From contig CALFYQ010000380.1 in assembly GCA_937952085.1 (NCBI GenBank), positions 1 to 21,014 on the forward strand: a stretch of 21,014 bases of DNA, written 5' to 3'. Below, piece after piece: positions 5,599 through 12,943 of the stretch (its first letter is position 1; the number at the start of each line of letters is the position of its first letter). Both the position numbers and the translations under genes were made by a program. Below the pieces are notes generated by a model that was given only the letters and a program-made list of their open reading frames with translations, had not been told where the DNA came from and ran no database searches. This stretch comes from an uncultured Paracoccaceae bacterium (GTDB lineage Bacteria; Pseudomonadota; Alphaproteobacteria; Rhodobacterales; Rhodobacteraceae).

Positions 5599-7095
5599 AT
5601 GCTCGATTCCGCCGGCGCGGACGCGCTCGCCGCGCTTCGCGCCCATCTCCGCCGGATCGCCGCGCTCGAGCAGGTCTCGGGCCTGCTGGACTGGGATCAG
5701 GAGGCGGCGATGCCGCCGAAGGGCGCGGCGCAGCGGGCCGAGCAGGCCGGGGCGCTGGCCGCCGCGCTCCACGCCGCCGAGGCCGATCCGCGGATCGGCG
5801 ACTGGATCGAGGCGCTCGACGGCGTCTCGCTGACGCCCGAAGCCGCGGCCGACCTCGCCGAGGCGATCCGCCTTCGCCGCGCCGCCGCGCTCGTCCCGGC
5901 CGAGCTTGCCGAGGCGCTGGCGCGGGAGACGGCTCGGGCCCACGGCGTCTGGGCCGAGGCGCGCGAGGCGCGGGATTTCGCCGCCTTCGTCCCGACGCTC
6001 GGCCGCATCGTCGCGCTGAAGCGGGAGGAGGCGGCGGCGCTCGCCGCGGGGGCGGGGAAGGACGCCCGCTACGAGGCCCTCCTCGACAAGTTCGAGCCGG
6101 GCGCGAAGGTCGCCGAAGTCGCGCCGCTTCTCGAAGGGCTGCGGCCCCGGCTCTCCGCGCTCCGCGCCGCCATCGCGGAAAAGCCGCTCCCGGCCGGGCC
6201 GAAGGGCCGCTTCCCGGCCGGAAAACAGCTCCGCCTCGCCCGGATGGTGGCGAAACGCCTCGGCTACGACTTCGCCGCGGGGCGGATCGACACCGTCGTC
6301 CATCCGTTCTGCTCGGGCGTCGGCGGCGACGTGCGCATCACCACCCGCACCGACGCGGAGGACCCGTTCGGCTGCCTCTATTCCGTCATCCATGAAGTGG
6401 GCCACGCGCTCTATTCGCAGGGCGCGCCCGACCCGTTCCTGCCCCATGCGCAATACGCCTCAATGGCCGCGCATGAAAGCCAGTCTCGGTTCTGGGAGAA
6501 CTGGGTCGGCCGCTCCCGCCCGTTCATGGACTGGCTCCACCCCGCGATGCGCCGCGCGCTCGGCGAGTTCGGGCTCGACGGGCCGGAGGCGCTCTACGCC
6601 GCCGCCAACCGGGTCGAGACCGGCTTCATCCGCACCGAGGCGGACGAGGTCCACTACAACCTCCACGTCATCCTCCGCTTCGGCCTCGAACGCGCGCTGA
6701 TCGGCGGCGATCTCGAAGCGGCCGATCTCGAAGCCGCCTGGAACGAGCGCTTCGCCGCCGATTTCGGCCGCGAGGTCCCCGATGCCGGCCTCGGCGTCCT
6801 GCAGGACGTCCACTGGTCCGCCGGGCTCTTCGGCTATTTCCCTACCTACAGCCTCGGCAACATCTACGCCGCCTGCCTCGACGCCGCGATGCGGCGGGAC
6901 CTGCCGGAGCGGGACGCGATGGTCTCCGCCGGGGAGGTCGCGCCGCTCCTCGACTGGCTGCGGGAGAAGGTCCACGCCCGCGGCAAGGTCCGCCCCGCCG
7001 CGGAGCTCATCGCCGAGGCGACCGGCGAGGCGCCCTCGGCCGAGCCGCTCCTGGCCCATCTCGAAGCCAAGTTCGGCGCGCTCTATGGGCTCTGA
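5599..7095 (+). CDS. carboxypeptidase Taq (M32 family metallopeptidase)
   Basis: A 498-aa zinc carboxypeptidase of the M32 (Taq) family, which removes C-terminal residues from peptides in the cytoplasm. The zinc motif is HEVGH at 265-269 (His265, Glu266, His269). The family motif HESQS follows at 292-296 and supplies the third zinc ligand. Other family blocks visible are LLDWDQEAAMPPKGA near the N-terminus, the VHPFCSGVGGDVRITTR segment, and FGYFPTYSLGN near the C-terminus. Length is typical for the family (about 500 aa). The start at 5599 is supported by AAGGAAG a few bases upstream; the open frame before it is antisense to the sulfotransferase gene. slyX follows with an 11-bp overlap. Confidence 0.95.
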   Translation: MLDSAGADALAALRAHLRRIAALEQVSGLLDWDQEAAMPPKGAAQRAEQAGALAAALHAAEADPRIGDWIEALDGVSLTPEAAADLAEAIRLRRAAALVPAELAEALARETARAHGVWAEAREARDFAAFVPTLGRIVALKREEAAALAAGAGKDARYEALLDKFEPGAKVAEVAPLLEGLRPRLSALRAAIAEKPLPAGPKGRFPAGKQLRLARMVAKRLGYDFAAGRIDTVVHPFCSGVGGDVRITTRTDAEDPFGCLYSVIHEVGHALYSQGAPDPFLPHAQYASMAAHESQSRFWENWVGRSRPFMDWLHPAMRRALGEFGLDGPEALYAAANRVETGFIRTEADEVHYNLHVILRFGLERALIGGDLEAADLEAAWNERFAADFGREVPDAGLGVLQDVHWSAGLFGYFPTYSLGNIYAACLDAAMRRDLPERDAMVSAGEVAPLLDWLREKVHARGKVRPAAELIAEATGEAPSAEPLLAHLEAKFGALYGL

Positions 7096-7297
7096 GCGGA
7101 TCGAGGCGCTGGAGATGGCGCTCGCCCACGCCGAGGCGGAGATCGAGGGCCTCTCGGAGACCTGCCGCGCCCAGTGGCGGGAGATCGACGCGCTGAAGGC
7201 GGAGATCGGCCGCCTCACCCGCTCGCTCCAGGCGATGATCGACGAGGCGGAGGGGCGGGACGCCCCGCCCGCCCACCAGAAGCCGCCGCATTACTGA
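7085..7297 (+). CDS. slyX: SlyX family coiled-coil protein
   Basis: A 70-aa SlyX homologue. The protein is mainly one predicted coiled-coil helix (IEALEMALAHAEAEIEGLSE and on to about residue 55) and ends in the family signature PPHY. SlyX is found widely in Proteobacteria, often near slyD, but its biochemical role is unknown. The start lies inside the last codons of the M32 carboxypeptidase gene (11-bp overlap) with no strong Shine-Dalgarno, which points to translational coupling. Its 3' end overlaps the end of the convergent LysR gene by 7 bp, so no separate terminator exists between them. Confidence 0.88.
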   Translation: MGSERIEALEMALAHAEAEIEGLSETCRAQWREIDALKAEIGRLTRSLQAMIDEAEGRDAPPAHQKPPHY

Positions 7298-8172
7298 TCG
7301 GCGAGGTCCGGCAGCGCCCGGAGCGCCTCGAGGAAATAGCGCCGCGCCGCCAGCACCCGCGGCGTCTCCGCGAGATCGGGATGGGCGGCGACCCAGATCC
7401 CGGTCTCGACGCCGGGAAAGCCCGGCGCCGGCGCCAGACCCTCCGCCACCACCTCCGGCAGCATCGCGAGGCCGAGCCCCGCCCGCGCCAGCGCCGCGAG
7501 ATGGACGAAACTGTCGGCGCGAAAGCCGATCCGCTCCTCCGGCAGCCCCTTCTGCCAGGCGAAGACCGGCGAGCGGGCGAGAAGCGCCGAGACGCAGAGC
7601 CAGTCATGCGCCTCCGCCCGCGCGCCGCCCCGCGCCGCGAGATAGCCAGCCGCGCCATAGACCCGCATCCGCATCGTGCCGGCCCGCTCCGCCACCAGCC
7701 CCTCGGGCGCGGTCATCGCCGGGCGGATCGTCAGTTCCGCCTCGAGCTTGGCGAGGTCGAGCCGCGCATTGGTCGCCGCCAGCGTCACCGAAACCAGCGG
7801 GTGCCGCCGGCGGAACCCTGCGAGCAGCGCCGGCATCAGGCTCTGCGCCAGCGAATCCGTGGTGGTGACGCGAAGCTCCCCGGATGGCTCCGCCGCGCCG
7901 TCGGCGATCCCGGTCGCCATCCGCTCGAACCCGGCCACCGCGCTCTCGACCGCGCGGAGCCGGTCCAGAAGCGCCGCCGCGCCGGGCCGGAGCCGCGCCC
8001 CCCGCGCGCTCCGCTCGAAGAGCGAAATCCCGCGCCGCCGCTCGAACCCGTCGAGCCGGCGGAGGATCGTCGCGTGGTTCAGCCCCAGCGCCTTCGCCGC
8101 CGCGTTGACCGATCCGGCCTCGGCCACGGCCAGCGCCACGCGAAGATCGTCCCAACTTGAGTTGTGCGCCAT
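7291..8172 (-). CDS. LysR family transcriptional regulator
   Basis: A 293-aa LysR-type regulator. Residues 8-67 form the winged helix-turn-helix (DDLRVALAVAEAGSVNAAAK, GLNHATILRRLDGFERR, LFERS). The rest is a periplasmic-binding-like effector domain starting about residue 97 (GELRVTTTDSLAQSLMPALL). The ligand is unknown. It is divergent from a class II cytochrome c gene and shares a 109-bp intergenic region with it, so control of the cytochrome pair is the simplest hypothesis. A perfect inverted repeat, TGTGC and GCACA, covers its own start codon (8163-8178), suggesting autoregulation. The 3' end overlaps slyX by 7 bp. Confidence 0.92.
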   Translation of the reverse strand: MAHNSSWDDLRVALAVAEAGSVNAAAKALGLNHATILRRLDGFERRRGISLFERSARGARLRPGAAALLDRLRAVESAVAGFERMATGIADGAAEPSGELRVTTTDSLAQSLMPALLAGFRRRHPLVSVTLAATNARLDLAKLEAELTIRPAMTAPEGLVAERAGTMRMRVYGAAGYLAARGGARAEAHDWLCVSALLARSPVFAWQKGLPEERIGFRADSFVHLAALARAGLGLAMLPEVVAEGLAPAPGFPGVETGIWVAAHPDLAETPRVLAARRYFLEALRALPDLADQ

Positions 8173-8178
8173 TGCACA
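8163..8178. promoter_or_regulatory. inverted repeat over the LysR start codon
   Basis: Perfect arms TGTGC (8163-8167) and GCACA (8174-8178) lie 6 nt apart across the LysR start codon at 8170-8172, facing the cytochrome gene. Position and symmetry suit an autoregulatory operator. The arms do not fit the T-N11-A spacing exactly, so this is tentative. Confidence 0.35.
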
Positions 8179-8281
8179 GCCACCCCCCGAAACTTTCCCA
8201 GTATTGCATCGTCAGCGCACAAGTTACATTCGCTTTCATCAGTCAGCCGGCCGCAAAGGCCGCGCCAGCGGAGGAAACCGA

Positions 8282-8743
8282 ATGATCGCACGCGCTCTCT
8301 CCCTCGCCCTTATCGCCTCGCTCGCCGCTGGCGCCGCCGCCGCGCAGGACGTCGACCGCGCCGTGAAGGCGCGAAAGTCGCTGATGACGCTGAACTCCCA
8401 CTATCTCGGCCCGCTCGGCGCGATGGCGAAGGGCGAGCTCGCCTATGACGCTGAGAAGGCCGGCAAGGCCGCCGCCGCGCTCGCCGAACTGGCGACCTTC
8501 GACCAGTCGGCGATGTGGCCGCAGGGTTCCGACCAGGAGGCGCTCGGCGCCACGGCGACGCGCGCGCTGCCGAAGATCTGGGCCACCTTCCCGGCGATCA
8601 TGGAGAAGTCGGCCGCGCTGAAGTCGGCGACGGCCAATCTCGCCTCCGCCGCCGGCGGCGGGCTCGATTCGCTGAAGGCCGCGCTCGGCCCGGTCGGCGC
8701 CGCCTGCGGGGGTTGCCACGAGGAGTTCCGCGCGCCCAACTGA
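8282..8743 (+). CDS. class II cytochrome c (cytochrome c'/c-556 type)
   Basis: A 153-aa periplasmic c-type cytochrome. A signal peptide at 1-21 ends at AAAA before QDVDRAV. The heme-binding motif CGGCH lies at 142-146, close to the C-terminus. That position, together with four predicted helices and the N-terminal block RKSLMTLNSHYLGPLGAMAKG, is the cytochrome c' / c-556 pattern (four-helix bundle). Whether the heme is five-coordinate (c') or has a Met sixth ligand in the first helix cannot be settled by eye. Roles of the family include electron transfer and NO binding. GGAGG lies about 7 nt before the ATG. The next cytochrome gene starts 5 bp after the stop. Confidence 0.93.
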   Translation: MIARALSLALIASLAAGAAAAQDVDRAVKARKSLMTLNSHYLGPLGAMAKGELAYDAEKAGKAAAALAELATFDQSAMWPQGSDQEALGATATRALPKIWATFPAIMEKSAALKSATANLASAAGGGLDSLKAALGPVGAACGGCHEEFRAPN

Positions 8744-8748
8744 GGCGC

Positions 8749-9678
8749 ATGGAACGGCTCCTTCGTCTCGCCCTGATCCTCGCCGCCTTCGGGGCGGCGG
8801 GGATTGGCGCGCTCCTCCTCCTCTCCGCGCCGGACCGCGTCGGCCCGGAGGCTTTCGCCGGGCTCGAAGGCGACGCCGCGCGGGGCGAGGCGGTGTTCAA
8901 CATCGGCGGCTGCGCCTCCTGCCACGCCGCGCCGGGCGCGGAGGGCGAGGCGCGCCGCGTCCTCGCCGGCGGGCTGGAGCTGGTCACCCCGTTCGGAACC
9001 TTCGTCGCGCCCAACATCTCGCCGGGCCCGCAGGGGATCGGCGGCTGGAGCCTCGCCGCCTTCGACGACGCGATGCGCCGCGGCGTCTCGCCCGAGGGCG
9101 AGCACTACTACCCCGCCTTCCCCTGGACCTCCTATGCGCGGATGACGCGGGAGGACGTGGCGGACCTTTTCGCCTTCCTCGCCACGCTCCCGGCCTCCGA
9201 GGCGCCGAACGCGCCGCACCGGCTCGCCTTCCCCTTCACCATGCGGCGCGGGATCGGGCTCTGGAAGCTCCTCTATCTCTCGCCCGCGCCGGTGGTCGAG
9301 GTGGCGGGCGCGGCGCTGGAGCGGGGCCGCTACCTCGTCGAGGGGCCGGGCCATTGCGGCGAATGCCACACCCCGCGCGACGAATTCGGCGGGCCGATCC
9401 TCGCCCGCTGGCTCGCCGGCGGGCCGAACCCCGAGGGCAAGGGCCGCATCCCGAACCTGACGCCCGACGCGACGGGCCTCTCCTGGAGCGAGGCCGACAT
9501 CGCCGAATACCTCTCCTCCGGCTTCACCCCCGATTACGACGTCGCCGGCGGGGCGATGGCCGATGTGGTGAAGAACACCGCCCTCGTCACGGCGGAAGAT
9601 CGCGCGGCCATCGCGGCCTACCTGAAAGCGATCCCGCCGCATCCGACCGAGGCGCCGGCCGGGGGCGGGGGGAGCTAG
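8749..9678 (+). CDS. membrane-anchored diheme cytochrome c
   Basis: A 309-aa protein with an N-terminal hydrophobic anchor (about 5-26) and two cytochrome c domains. The heme motifs are CASCH (55-59) and CGECH (203-207). The blocks VAPNISPGPQGIGGWS and YYPAFPWTSYARMTREDV in the first domain, and a GGAMADVVKNT-like stretch in the second that may supply Met, resemble the cytochrome subunits of alcohol, aldehyde and gluconate dehydrogenases. No dehydrogenase subunit is next to it. The start is 5 bp after the class II cytochrome stop, so the two form an operon and probably exchange electrons in the periplasm. Start choice rests on the anchor; the GAGG before it is very close. Confidence 0.92.
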   Translation: MERLLRLALILAAFGAAGIGALLLLSAPDRVGPEAFAGLEGDAARGEAVFNIGGCASCHAAPGAEGEARRVLAGGLELVTPFGTFVAPNISPGPQGIGGWSLAAFDDAMRRGVSPEGEHYYPAFPWTSYARMTREDVADLFAFLATLPASEAPNAPHRLAFPFTMRRGIGLWKLLYLSPAPVVEVAGAALERGRYLVEGPGHCGECHTPRDEFGGPILARWLAGGPNPEGKGRIPNLTPDATGLSWSEADIAEYLSSGFTPDYDVAGGAMADVVKNTALVTAEDRAAIAAYLKAIPPHPTEAPAGGGGS

Positions 9679-9708
9679 GGGCGGGGCTCCCGCGCAAGTC
9701 GAAGACCT

Positions 9709-9736
9709 TTGGAACTCACTCCAAGCCGGTTAGATG
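9709..9736 (+). promoter_or_regulatory. promoter-like site in the 9.7-kb gap
   Basis: TTGGAA (9709-9714) and TAGATG (9731-9736) are 16 bp apart, with the same -35 as the galU promoter candidate. It points into the stem-loop-rich region with no gene on the plus strand for more than 2 kb. Only an RNA test can show whether it is active. Confidence 0.3.
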
Positions 9737-9841
9737 CGGCGGTGAAGCCGAGGCGCTTCTAAAGTCGCGCGCTCACCGCGAAAGCCGAGCAGTTCCTTGC
9801 TACTACACCGCCATCTCGTACGACGCCGGGTGAAGGCGCTC

Positions 9842-9896
9842 GCCCGATTTGTCCCGCGACAAATCGGGCTGCGGCCGCCATCCCGGGGCGGCCGCA
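9842..9896. terminator. tandem strong hairpins after the cytochrome operon
   Basis: The first hairpin has perfect 12-bp arms GCCCGATTTGTC (9842-9853) and GACAAATCGGGC (9858-9869) and a 4-nt loop. The second follows directly, with 10-bp arms TGCGGCCGCC (9870-9879) and GGCGGCCGCA (9887-9896) and a 7-nt loop. They lie 164 nt beyond the diheme cytochrome stop. They may terminate that operon or be part of a structured RNA. No U-run follows. Confidence 0.45.
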
Positions 9897-9985
9897 TTCG
9901 CGTCCGCCAGGGCGACCCCATCCCGATTTCCGAAACGCCCTCCCAGCCCGACCCTCTTCGGCCTCCGCTTGCGCTCCCGGCCGAC

Positions 9986-10026
9986 GGACCGGGCGTCCTT
10001 CCACTGGAAGGCCGCTGATCCGGTCC
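9986..10026. other. two-tier stem-loop
   Basis: Outer arms GGACCGG (9986-9992) and CCGGTCC (10020-10026) enclose an inner hairpin CCTTCC (9997-10002) and GGAAGG (10006-10011) with a 3-nt loop. The nested arrangement is more than a simple terminator needs. It lies in the gap between the cytochrome operon and the MarR gene. Confidence 0.4.
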
Positions 10027-10105
10027 GGGGAGAAATTGGAGAGCTTTTCGCGAGGCGTTGAAGAGGGCCGTTAGAAAATCATTTATTAATTAAGTCGTTA
10101 GCCGC

Positions 10106-10121
10106 CTATCGCACGCGATAG
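10106..10121. terminator. hairpin downstream of the MarR gene
   Basis: Arms CTATCGC (10106-10112) and GCGATAG (10115-10121) form a nearly complete 16-bp palindrome, 13 bp beyond the MarR stop. On the minus strand it is followed by an AT-rich stretch that is not a clean U-run. It is probably the 3' end of the MarR transcript; an operator is the alternative. Confidence 0.4.
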
Positions 10122-10134
10122 CCGCCCGCCCGCC

Positions 10135-10560
10135 TCACCCCAGCGCGTTGAGATCCGCCCGCAGCAGCGCCGCGCGCGAGCCGGCCTGCGCGTCCGCCGC
10201 CGCCTGCGCCGCGCGCCAGAGCGGCAGGGCGGCGCGGAGCCGCTCCCGCCCCGCCTCGGTCAGCGAGAGCCGCCGCAGCCGCGCATCCGCAGCGTCGCCC
10301 GCGGAGGCGACGAGCCCCTCCCGCGCCAGCGGCTTCAGCGCCGCGGTCAGCGAGGTCCGGTCCATGCCGAGATCGGCCGCCACGGCCGAGAGCGCGGAGC
10401 CCGGCTCCGCCGCCAGACGCGCCATCAGCGAGAACTGCCCGCTCGAAAGCCCCGAGGGCTTCAGCGCCTCGTCATAGGCCCGCGCGAGGCGCCGCGCCGC
10501 CCGCCGCGCATGGAGCGCGAGGCAGGTCGAGGTGACGAGGTGCGCGTCCTCCGGGCTCAT
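10135..10560 (-). CDS. MarR family transcriptional regulator
   Basis: A 141-aa MarR-type regulator, normally a dimer that represses genes and is released by small ligands or oxidation. The winged-helix region covers about 35-100. Visible parts are SSGQFSLMARLAAEPGSALS, the recognition helix region ADLGMDRTSLTAALKPLARE, and the wing LVASAGDAADARLRRLSLTEAG. One Cys (Cys13) is near the N-terminus. It lies 31 bp downstream of the glycerate 2-kinase stop on the same strand, so it may be cotranscribed with that gene. Its target is not shown. No strong Shine-Dalgarno precedes the start. A terminator-like palindrome follows at 10106-10121. Confidence 0.92.
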   Translation of the reverse strand: MSPEDAHLVTSTCLALHARRAARRLARAYDEALKPSGLSSGQFSLMARLAAEPGSALSAVAADLGMDRTSLTAALKPLAREGLVASAGDAADARLRRLSLTEAGRERLRAALPLWRAAQAAADAQAGSRAALLRADLNALG

Positions 10561-10591
10561 CGGCCGAGCATGCGGCGGCGCATCGCCGGGA

Positions 10592-11860
10592 TCAATCGCG
10601 GACCAGCACCGCCCGGAAATCGTTCACGTTGGTCAGCGTCGGCCCGGTGACGATCTGATCGCCGAGCGCCGCGAAGAAGCCGTGCCCGTCATGCCGGGCC
10701 AGCGCATCCTCCAGCGTCAGGCCGAGCGCGGCCGCCCGCGCCTTCGTCGTCTCGTCGACCAGCGCGCCCGCGACCTCTTCCATGCCGTCGACGCCGTCGG
10801 TGTCCCCCGCGACGGCCGAGATCCCCTTCGCGCCGTCGAGCGCCCGCGCGAGGCCGAGCAGGAATTCGACGTTCCGGCCGCCCGTGCCGAGCGGCCGGTC
10901 GCCCTTCCGGATCGTCACCGTCGTCTCGCCGCCGGAGATGAGCGCGACCGGCCCCCTCTCCGCCATCGCCTTCGCCGCCATCTCGGCGCCAAGCTCCCGC
11001 GCCTCGCCCTCGAGCGCGTCGCCGAGGATCACCGGCCGAACCCCTGCGGCGCGGGCGACCTCCGCCGCCGCCTCGAGCGAGATCGAGGGCGCGCCGATCA
11101 GCCGGAACTCGGCCCCGGCGAGCCGCGTGTCGCCCGGCTTCGGCGTCTCCTCCGCCGCGGCTTCGAGGAAGGCGGCCACGCTCGGCGGCGCCTCGATCCC
11201 GCGTTTCGCGAGGATCGCCCGCGCCTCGGCGAAGGTCGTCGGGTCCGGCACGGTCGGGCCGGAGGCGATCACGCCCGGCTCGTCCCCCGGCACGTCGGAG
11301 ATCGCCAGCGTCAGCACCCTCGCCGGCGCCGCGGCGGCGGCGAGCCGCCCGCCCTTGATCGCCGAGAGGTGCTTGCGGATGCAGTTCATCTCGCCGATCG
11401 GCGCGCCGCTGCCGAGGAGCGCGCGGGTCAGCGCCCGCTTCTCCTCGAAGTCGACGCCCGCCGCCGGCGCGGTCAGAAGCGCGGAGCCGCCGCCCGAGAT
11501 CAGCGCCAGCACGAGGTCTCCCTCCCGCGCCGCCTCGCAGAGCGCGAGGATCCGCGCCGCCGCGGCGCGGCCCGCCTCGTCCGGTTCGGGATGCGCCGCC
11601 TCCACCACCTCGATCCGCGCCGTCCTTGCGCAGTGGCCATAGCGCGTCACCACCAACCCCTCGGGGGCGGGGCGCCGGTCGCCCCAGGCCGCCTCGAAGG
11701 CCGCCGCCATCGAGGCCGCCGCCTTGCCCGCGCCCACCACGATCAACCGCCCCGAAGGCGGCTCCGGCAGATGCGCCGGCAGCAGCCGCGCCGGCGCCGC
11801 CGCCGCCACCGCCGCGTCGAACATGGCGCGCAAGAGCGCGCGATCCGCCTCCCGTCTCAT
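10592..11860 (-). CDS. glycerate 2-kinase (MOFRL family)
   Basis: A 422-aa protein of the bacterial glycerate kinase type II family, which phosphorylates D-glycerate to 2-phosphoglycerate. It carries the N-terminal DUF4147-type domain with LIVVGAGKAAASMA (39-52), the loop ISGGGSALL (121-129) and the block MNCIRKHLSAIKGGRLA (158-174). The C-terminal MOFRL domain is seen in ISGGETTVTI, TGGRNVEFLLGLA and AGDTDGVDG. Older annotations of this family read 'hydroxypyruvate reductase (TtuD)'. The pathway is glycerate use from serine, glyoxylate or tartrate metabolism. The ATG at 11860 is chosen because GGAGG lies 5 nt upstream; the frame stays open much further but is antisense to galU. MarR follows by 31 bp. 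Confidence 0.93.
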   Translation of the reverse strand: MRREADRALLRAMFDAAVAAAAPARLLPAHLPEPPSGRLIVVGAGKAAASMAAAFEAAWGDRRPAPEGLVVTRYGHCARTARIEVVEAAHPEPDEAGRAAAARILALCEAAREGDLVLALISGGGSALLTAPAAGVDFEEKRALTRALLGSGAPIGEMNCIRKHLSAIKGGRLAAAAAPARVLTLAISDVPGDEPGVIASGPTVPDPTTFAEARAILAKRGIEAPPSVAAFLEAAAEETPKPGDTRLAGAEFRLIGAPSISLEAAAEVARAAGVRPVILGDALEGEARELGAEMAAKAMAERGPVALISGGETTVTIRKGDRPLGTGGRNVEFLLGLARALDGAKGISAVAGDTDGVDGMEEVAGALVDETTKARAAALGLTLEDALARHDGHGFFAALGDQIVTGPTLTNVNDFRAVLVRD

Positions 11861-11885
11861 CCGGGCCTCCCTCTTCGCAGCCGGC

Positions 11886-11913
11886 ACCCTAATCCGCCCC
11901 GCCCCCGCGACAA
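11886..11913 (-). promoter_or_regulatory. predicted glycerate kinase promoter
   Basis: On the minus strand TTGTCG (11908-11913) and TAGGGT (11886-11891) are 16 bp apart, 26 bp upstream of the glycerate kinase start. It is divergent from the galU promoter candidate and would not overlap it. This is a by-eye match of moderate quality. Confidence 0.35.
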
Positions 11914-11950
11914 GGGCGCGCGCCCGGGAACGGTTGCGCGAAGCCGCACA

Positions 11951-11979
11951 TTGGAACGTAACGTTTCCGGCGGTATGTA
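11951..11979 (+). promoter_or_regulatory. predicted galU promoter with palindromic spacer
   Basis: TTGGAA (11951-11956) and TATGTA (11974-11979) are separated by exactly 17 bp, placing the transcript start near 11986 and the galU ATG at 12005. The spacer region includes the palindrome AACGTAACGTT (11955-11965), a possible operator overlapping the promoter. A GGGAG ribosome-binding site follows at about 11993. Confidence 0.55.
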
Positions 11980-12004
11980 GCGGCCGGAACAAGGGAGATC
12001 GCGC

Positions 12005-12892
12005 ATGCCTCAGGTTCGTAAAGCCGTCTTTCCGGTCGCCGGGCTCGGAACCCGGTTCCTTCCGGCGACCAAGGCGGTGCCGAAGGAGGTGCTGCCGCTC
12101 GTCGACAAGCCGCTGATCCAGTACGCCATCGACGAGGCGCGGGACGCCGGGATCACCGACTTCATCTTCGTCACCGCCAAGGGCAAGTCCGCGCTCGAAG
12201 ACTATTTCGACAGCGCGCCCGAGCTTGTCCGCGCCCTCGAGGAGAAGGGCAAGACCGACCTTCTCGAGGCGATCAAGCAGGCCGACATGCCCTCCGGCGC
12301 TATTTCCTACATCCGCCAGCAGGAGGCGCAGGGCCTCGGCCACGCCGTCTGGTGCGCCCGCCACCTCGTCGGCGACGAGCCCTTCGCGGTGATCCTGCCC
12401 GACGACGTGATCGACGGCGACACCGGCTGCCTCAAGCAGATGGTCGCCGCGCATGAGGAGCTCGGCGGCTGCGTCATCGCCGCGATGGAGGTGAAGCCCG
12501 AGCAGGTCTCCTCCTATGGCGTGATCGACCCGGCCTCGGACGACGGCCGCCTGGTCGAGATGAAGGGCATGGTGGAGAAGCCGAAGAAGGAGCAGGCGCC
12601 CTCCAACCTCGCCGTCATCGGCCGCTACATCCTCAGCCCGCGGGTGATGCAGAACCTCTCCGTCATCAAGCCGGGCGCCAACGGCGAGATCCAGCTCACC
12701 GACGCCATCGCGCGGGAGATCAAGATCGGCCGGCCGGTCCACGGGCTCCGCTTCTCCGGCACGCGCTACGATTGCGGCTCGAAGATCGGCTATCTGGAGG
12801 CGACCGTCGCCTTCGCGCTCCGCCGGTCGGAGTTCCGCGAGGAATTCGCCGCGTTCCTGCGCGGTTTCCTGGCCGAGATGGGCGACGCCTGA
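12005..12892 (+). CDS. galU: UTP-glucose-1-phosphate uridylyltransferase
   Basis: A 295-aa GalU, which makes UDP-glucose from UTP and glucose-1-phosphate for exopolysaccharide, lipopolysaccharide and glucan synthesis. The nucleotide-binding signature FPVAGLGTRFLPATKA (residues 9-24) and KEVLPLVDKPLIQYAIDEA are complete. So are the later blocks ILPDDVI, SSYGVIDP, VEKP and GEIQLTDAI. Length matches the family (about 290-300 aa). GGGAG lies about 7 nt before the ATG and a good promoter candidate is at 11951-11979. infC follows on the same strand after 101 bp containing overlapping stem-loops, so read-through into infC is possible. Confidence 0.97.
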   Translation: MPQVRKAVFPVAGLGTRFLPATKAVPKEVLPLVDKPLIQYAIDEARDAGITDFIFVTAKGKSALEDYFDSAPELVRALEEKGKTDLLEAIKQADMPSGAISYIRQQEAQGLGHAVWCARHLVGDEPFAVILPDDVIDGDTGCLKQMVAAHEELGGCVIAAMEVKPEQVSSYGVIDPASDDGRLVEMKGMVEKPKKEQAPSNLAVIGRYILSPRVMQNLSVIKPGANGEIQLTDAIAREIKIGRPVHGLRFSGTRYDCGSKIGYLEATVAFALRRSEFREEFAAFLRGFLAEMGDA

Positions 12893-12904
12893 GGGGCTTG
12901 GCCC

Positions 12905-12932
12905 TTGACCCGCGGCCGTATATCCTTATGGC
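12905..12932 (+). promoter_or_regulatory. possible infC promoter
   Basis: TTGACC (12905-12910) and TATGGC (12927-12932) are 16 bp apart, just after the galU stop. The -35 is strong and the -10 weak. If used, transcription starts near 12939, at the first base of the hairpin 12938-12960, and the inverted repeat 12912-12943 would then act only as DNA around the -10 region. Confidence 0.4.
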
Positions 12933-12943
12933 CATACGGCCGC
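12912..12943 (+). promoter_or_regulatory. first inverted repeat of the infC leader
   Basis: Perfect 10-bp arms GCGGCCGTAT (12912-12921) and ATACGGCCGC (12934-12943) flank a 12-nt spacer. The right arm shares 12938-12943 with the left arm of the next hairpin, so in RNA the two cannot form together. As RNA this could be an anti-terminator stem on transcripts reading through from galU; as DNA it could be an operator. Confidence 0.5.

Larger units (their letters stand above)
9679..10134. other. 456-bp gap with promoter-like site and several stem-loops
   Basis: I see no convincing coding region here. Two short frames (one per strand, about 70-80 codons) use TTG or GTG starts and have Arg/Pro/Gly-rich shadow composition. 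A promoter-like TTGGAA-N16-TAGATG lies at 9709-9736. Four stem-loop structures follow: a 12-bp hairpin (9842-9869), a 10-bp hairpin (9870-9896), and a two-tier stem (9986-9992 with 10020-10026, enclosing 9997-10011). An AT-rich stretch around 10070-10100 (with TTAATTAA at 10086-10093) comes before the MarR terminator-like hairpin. A structured non-coding transcript or repeat element fits better than a gene. Confidence 0.45.

Noticed and set aside
9759..10018. Short frames on both strands in the 9.7-10.1 kb gap
   Set aside because: They need TTG or GTG starts, have no ribosome-binding site and are made of Arg/Pro/Gly-rich sequence crossing perfect hairpins.
10069..10101. CGTTAG direct repeats flanking an AT-rich stretch, like a target-site duplication
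   Set aside because: Six bases is short, the enclosed 21 bp has no terminal inverted repeats, and no transposase is nearby.
10592..12742. 716-codon extension of glycerate kinase
   Set aside because: The first 294 codons are antisense to galU; the ATG at 11860 has a proper ribosome-binding site and family start.
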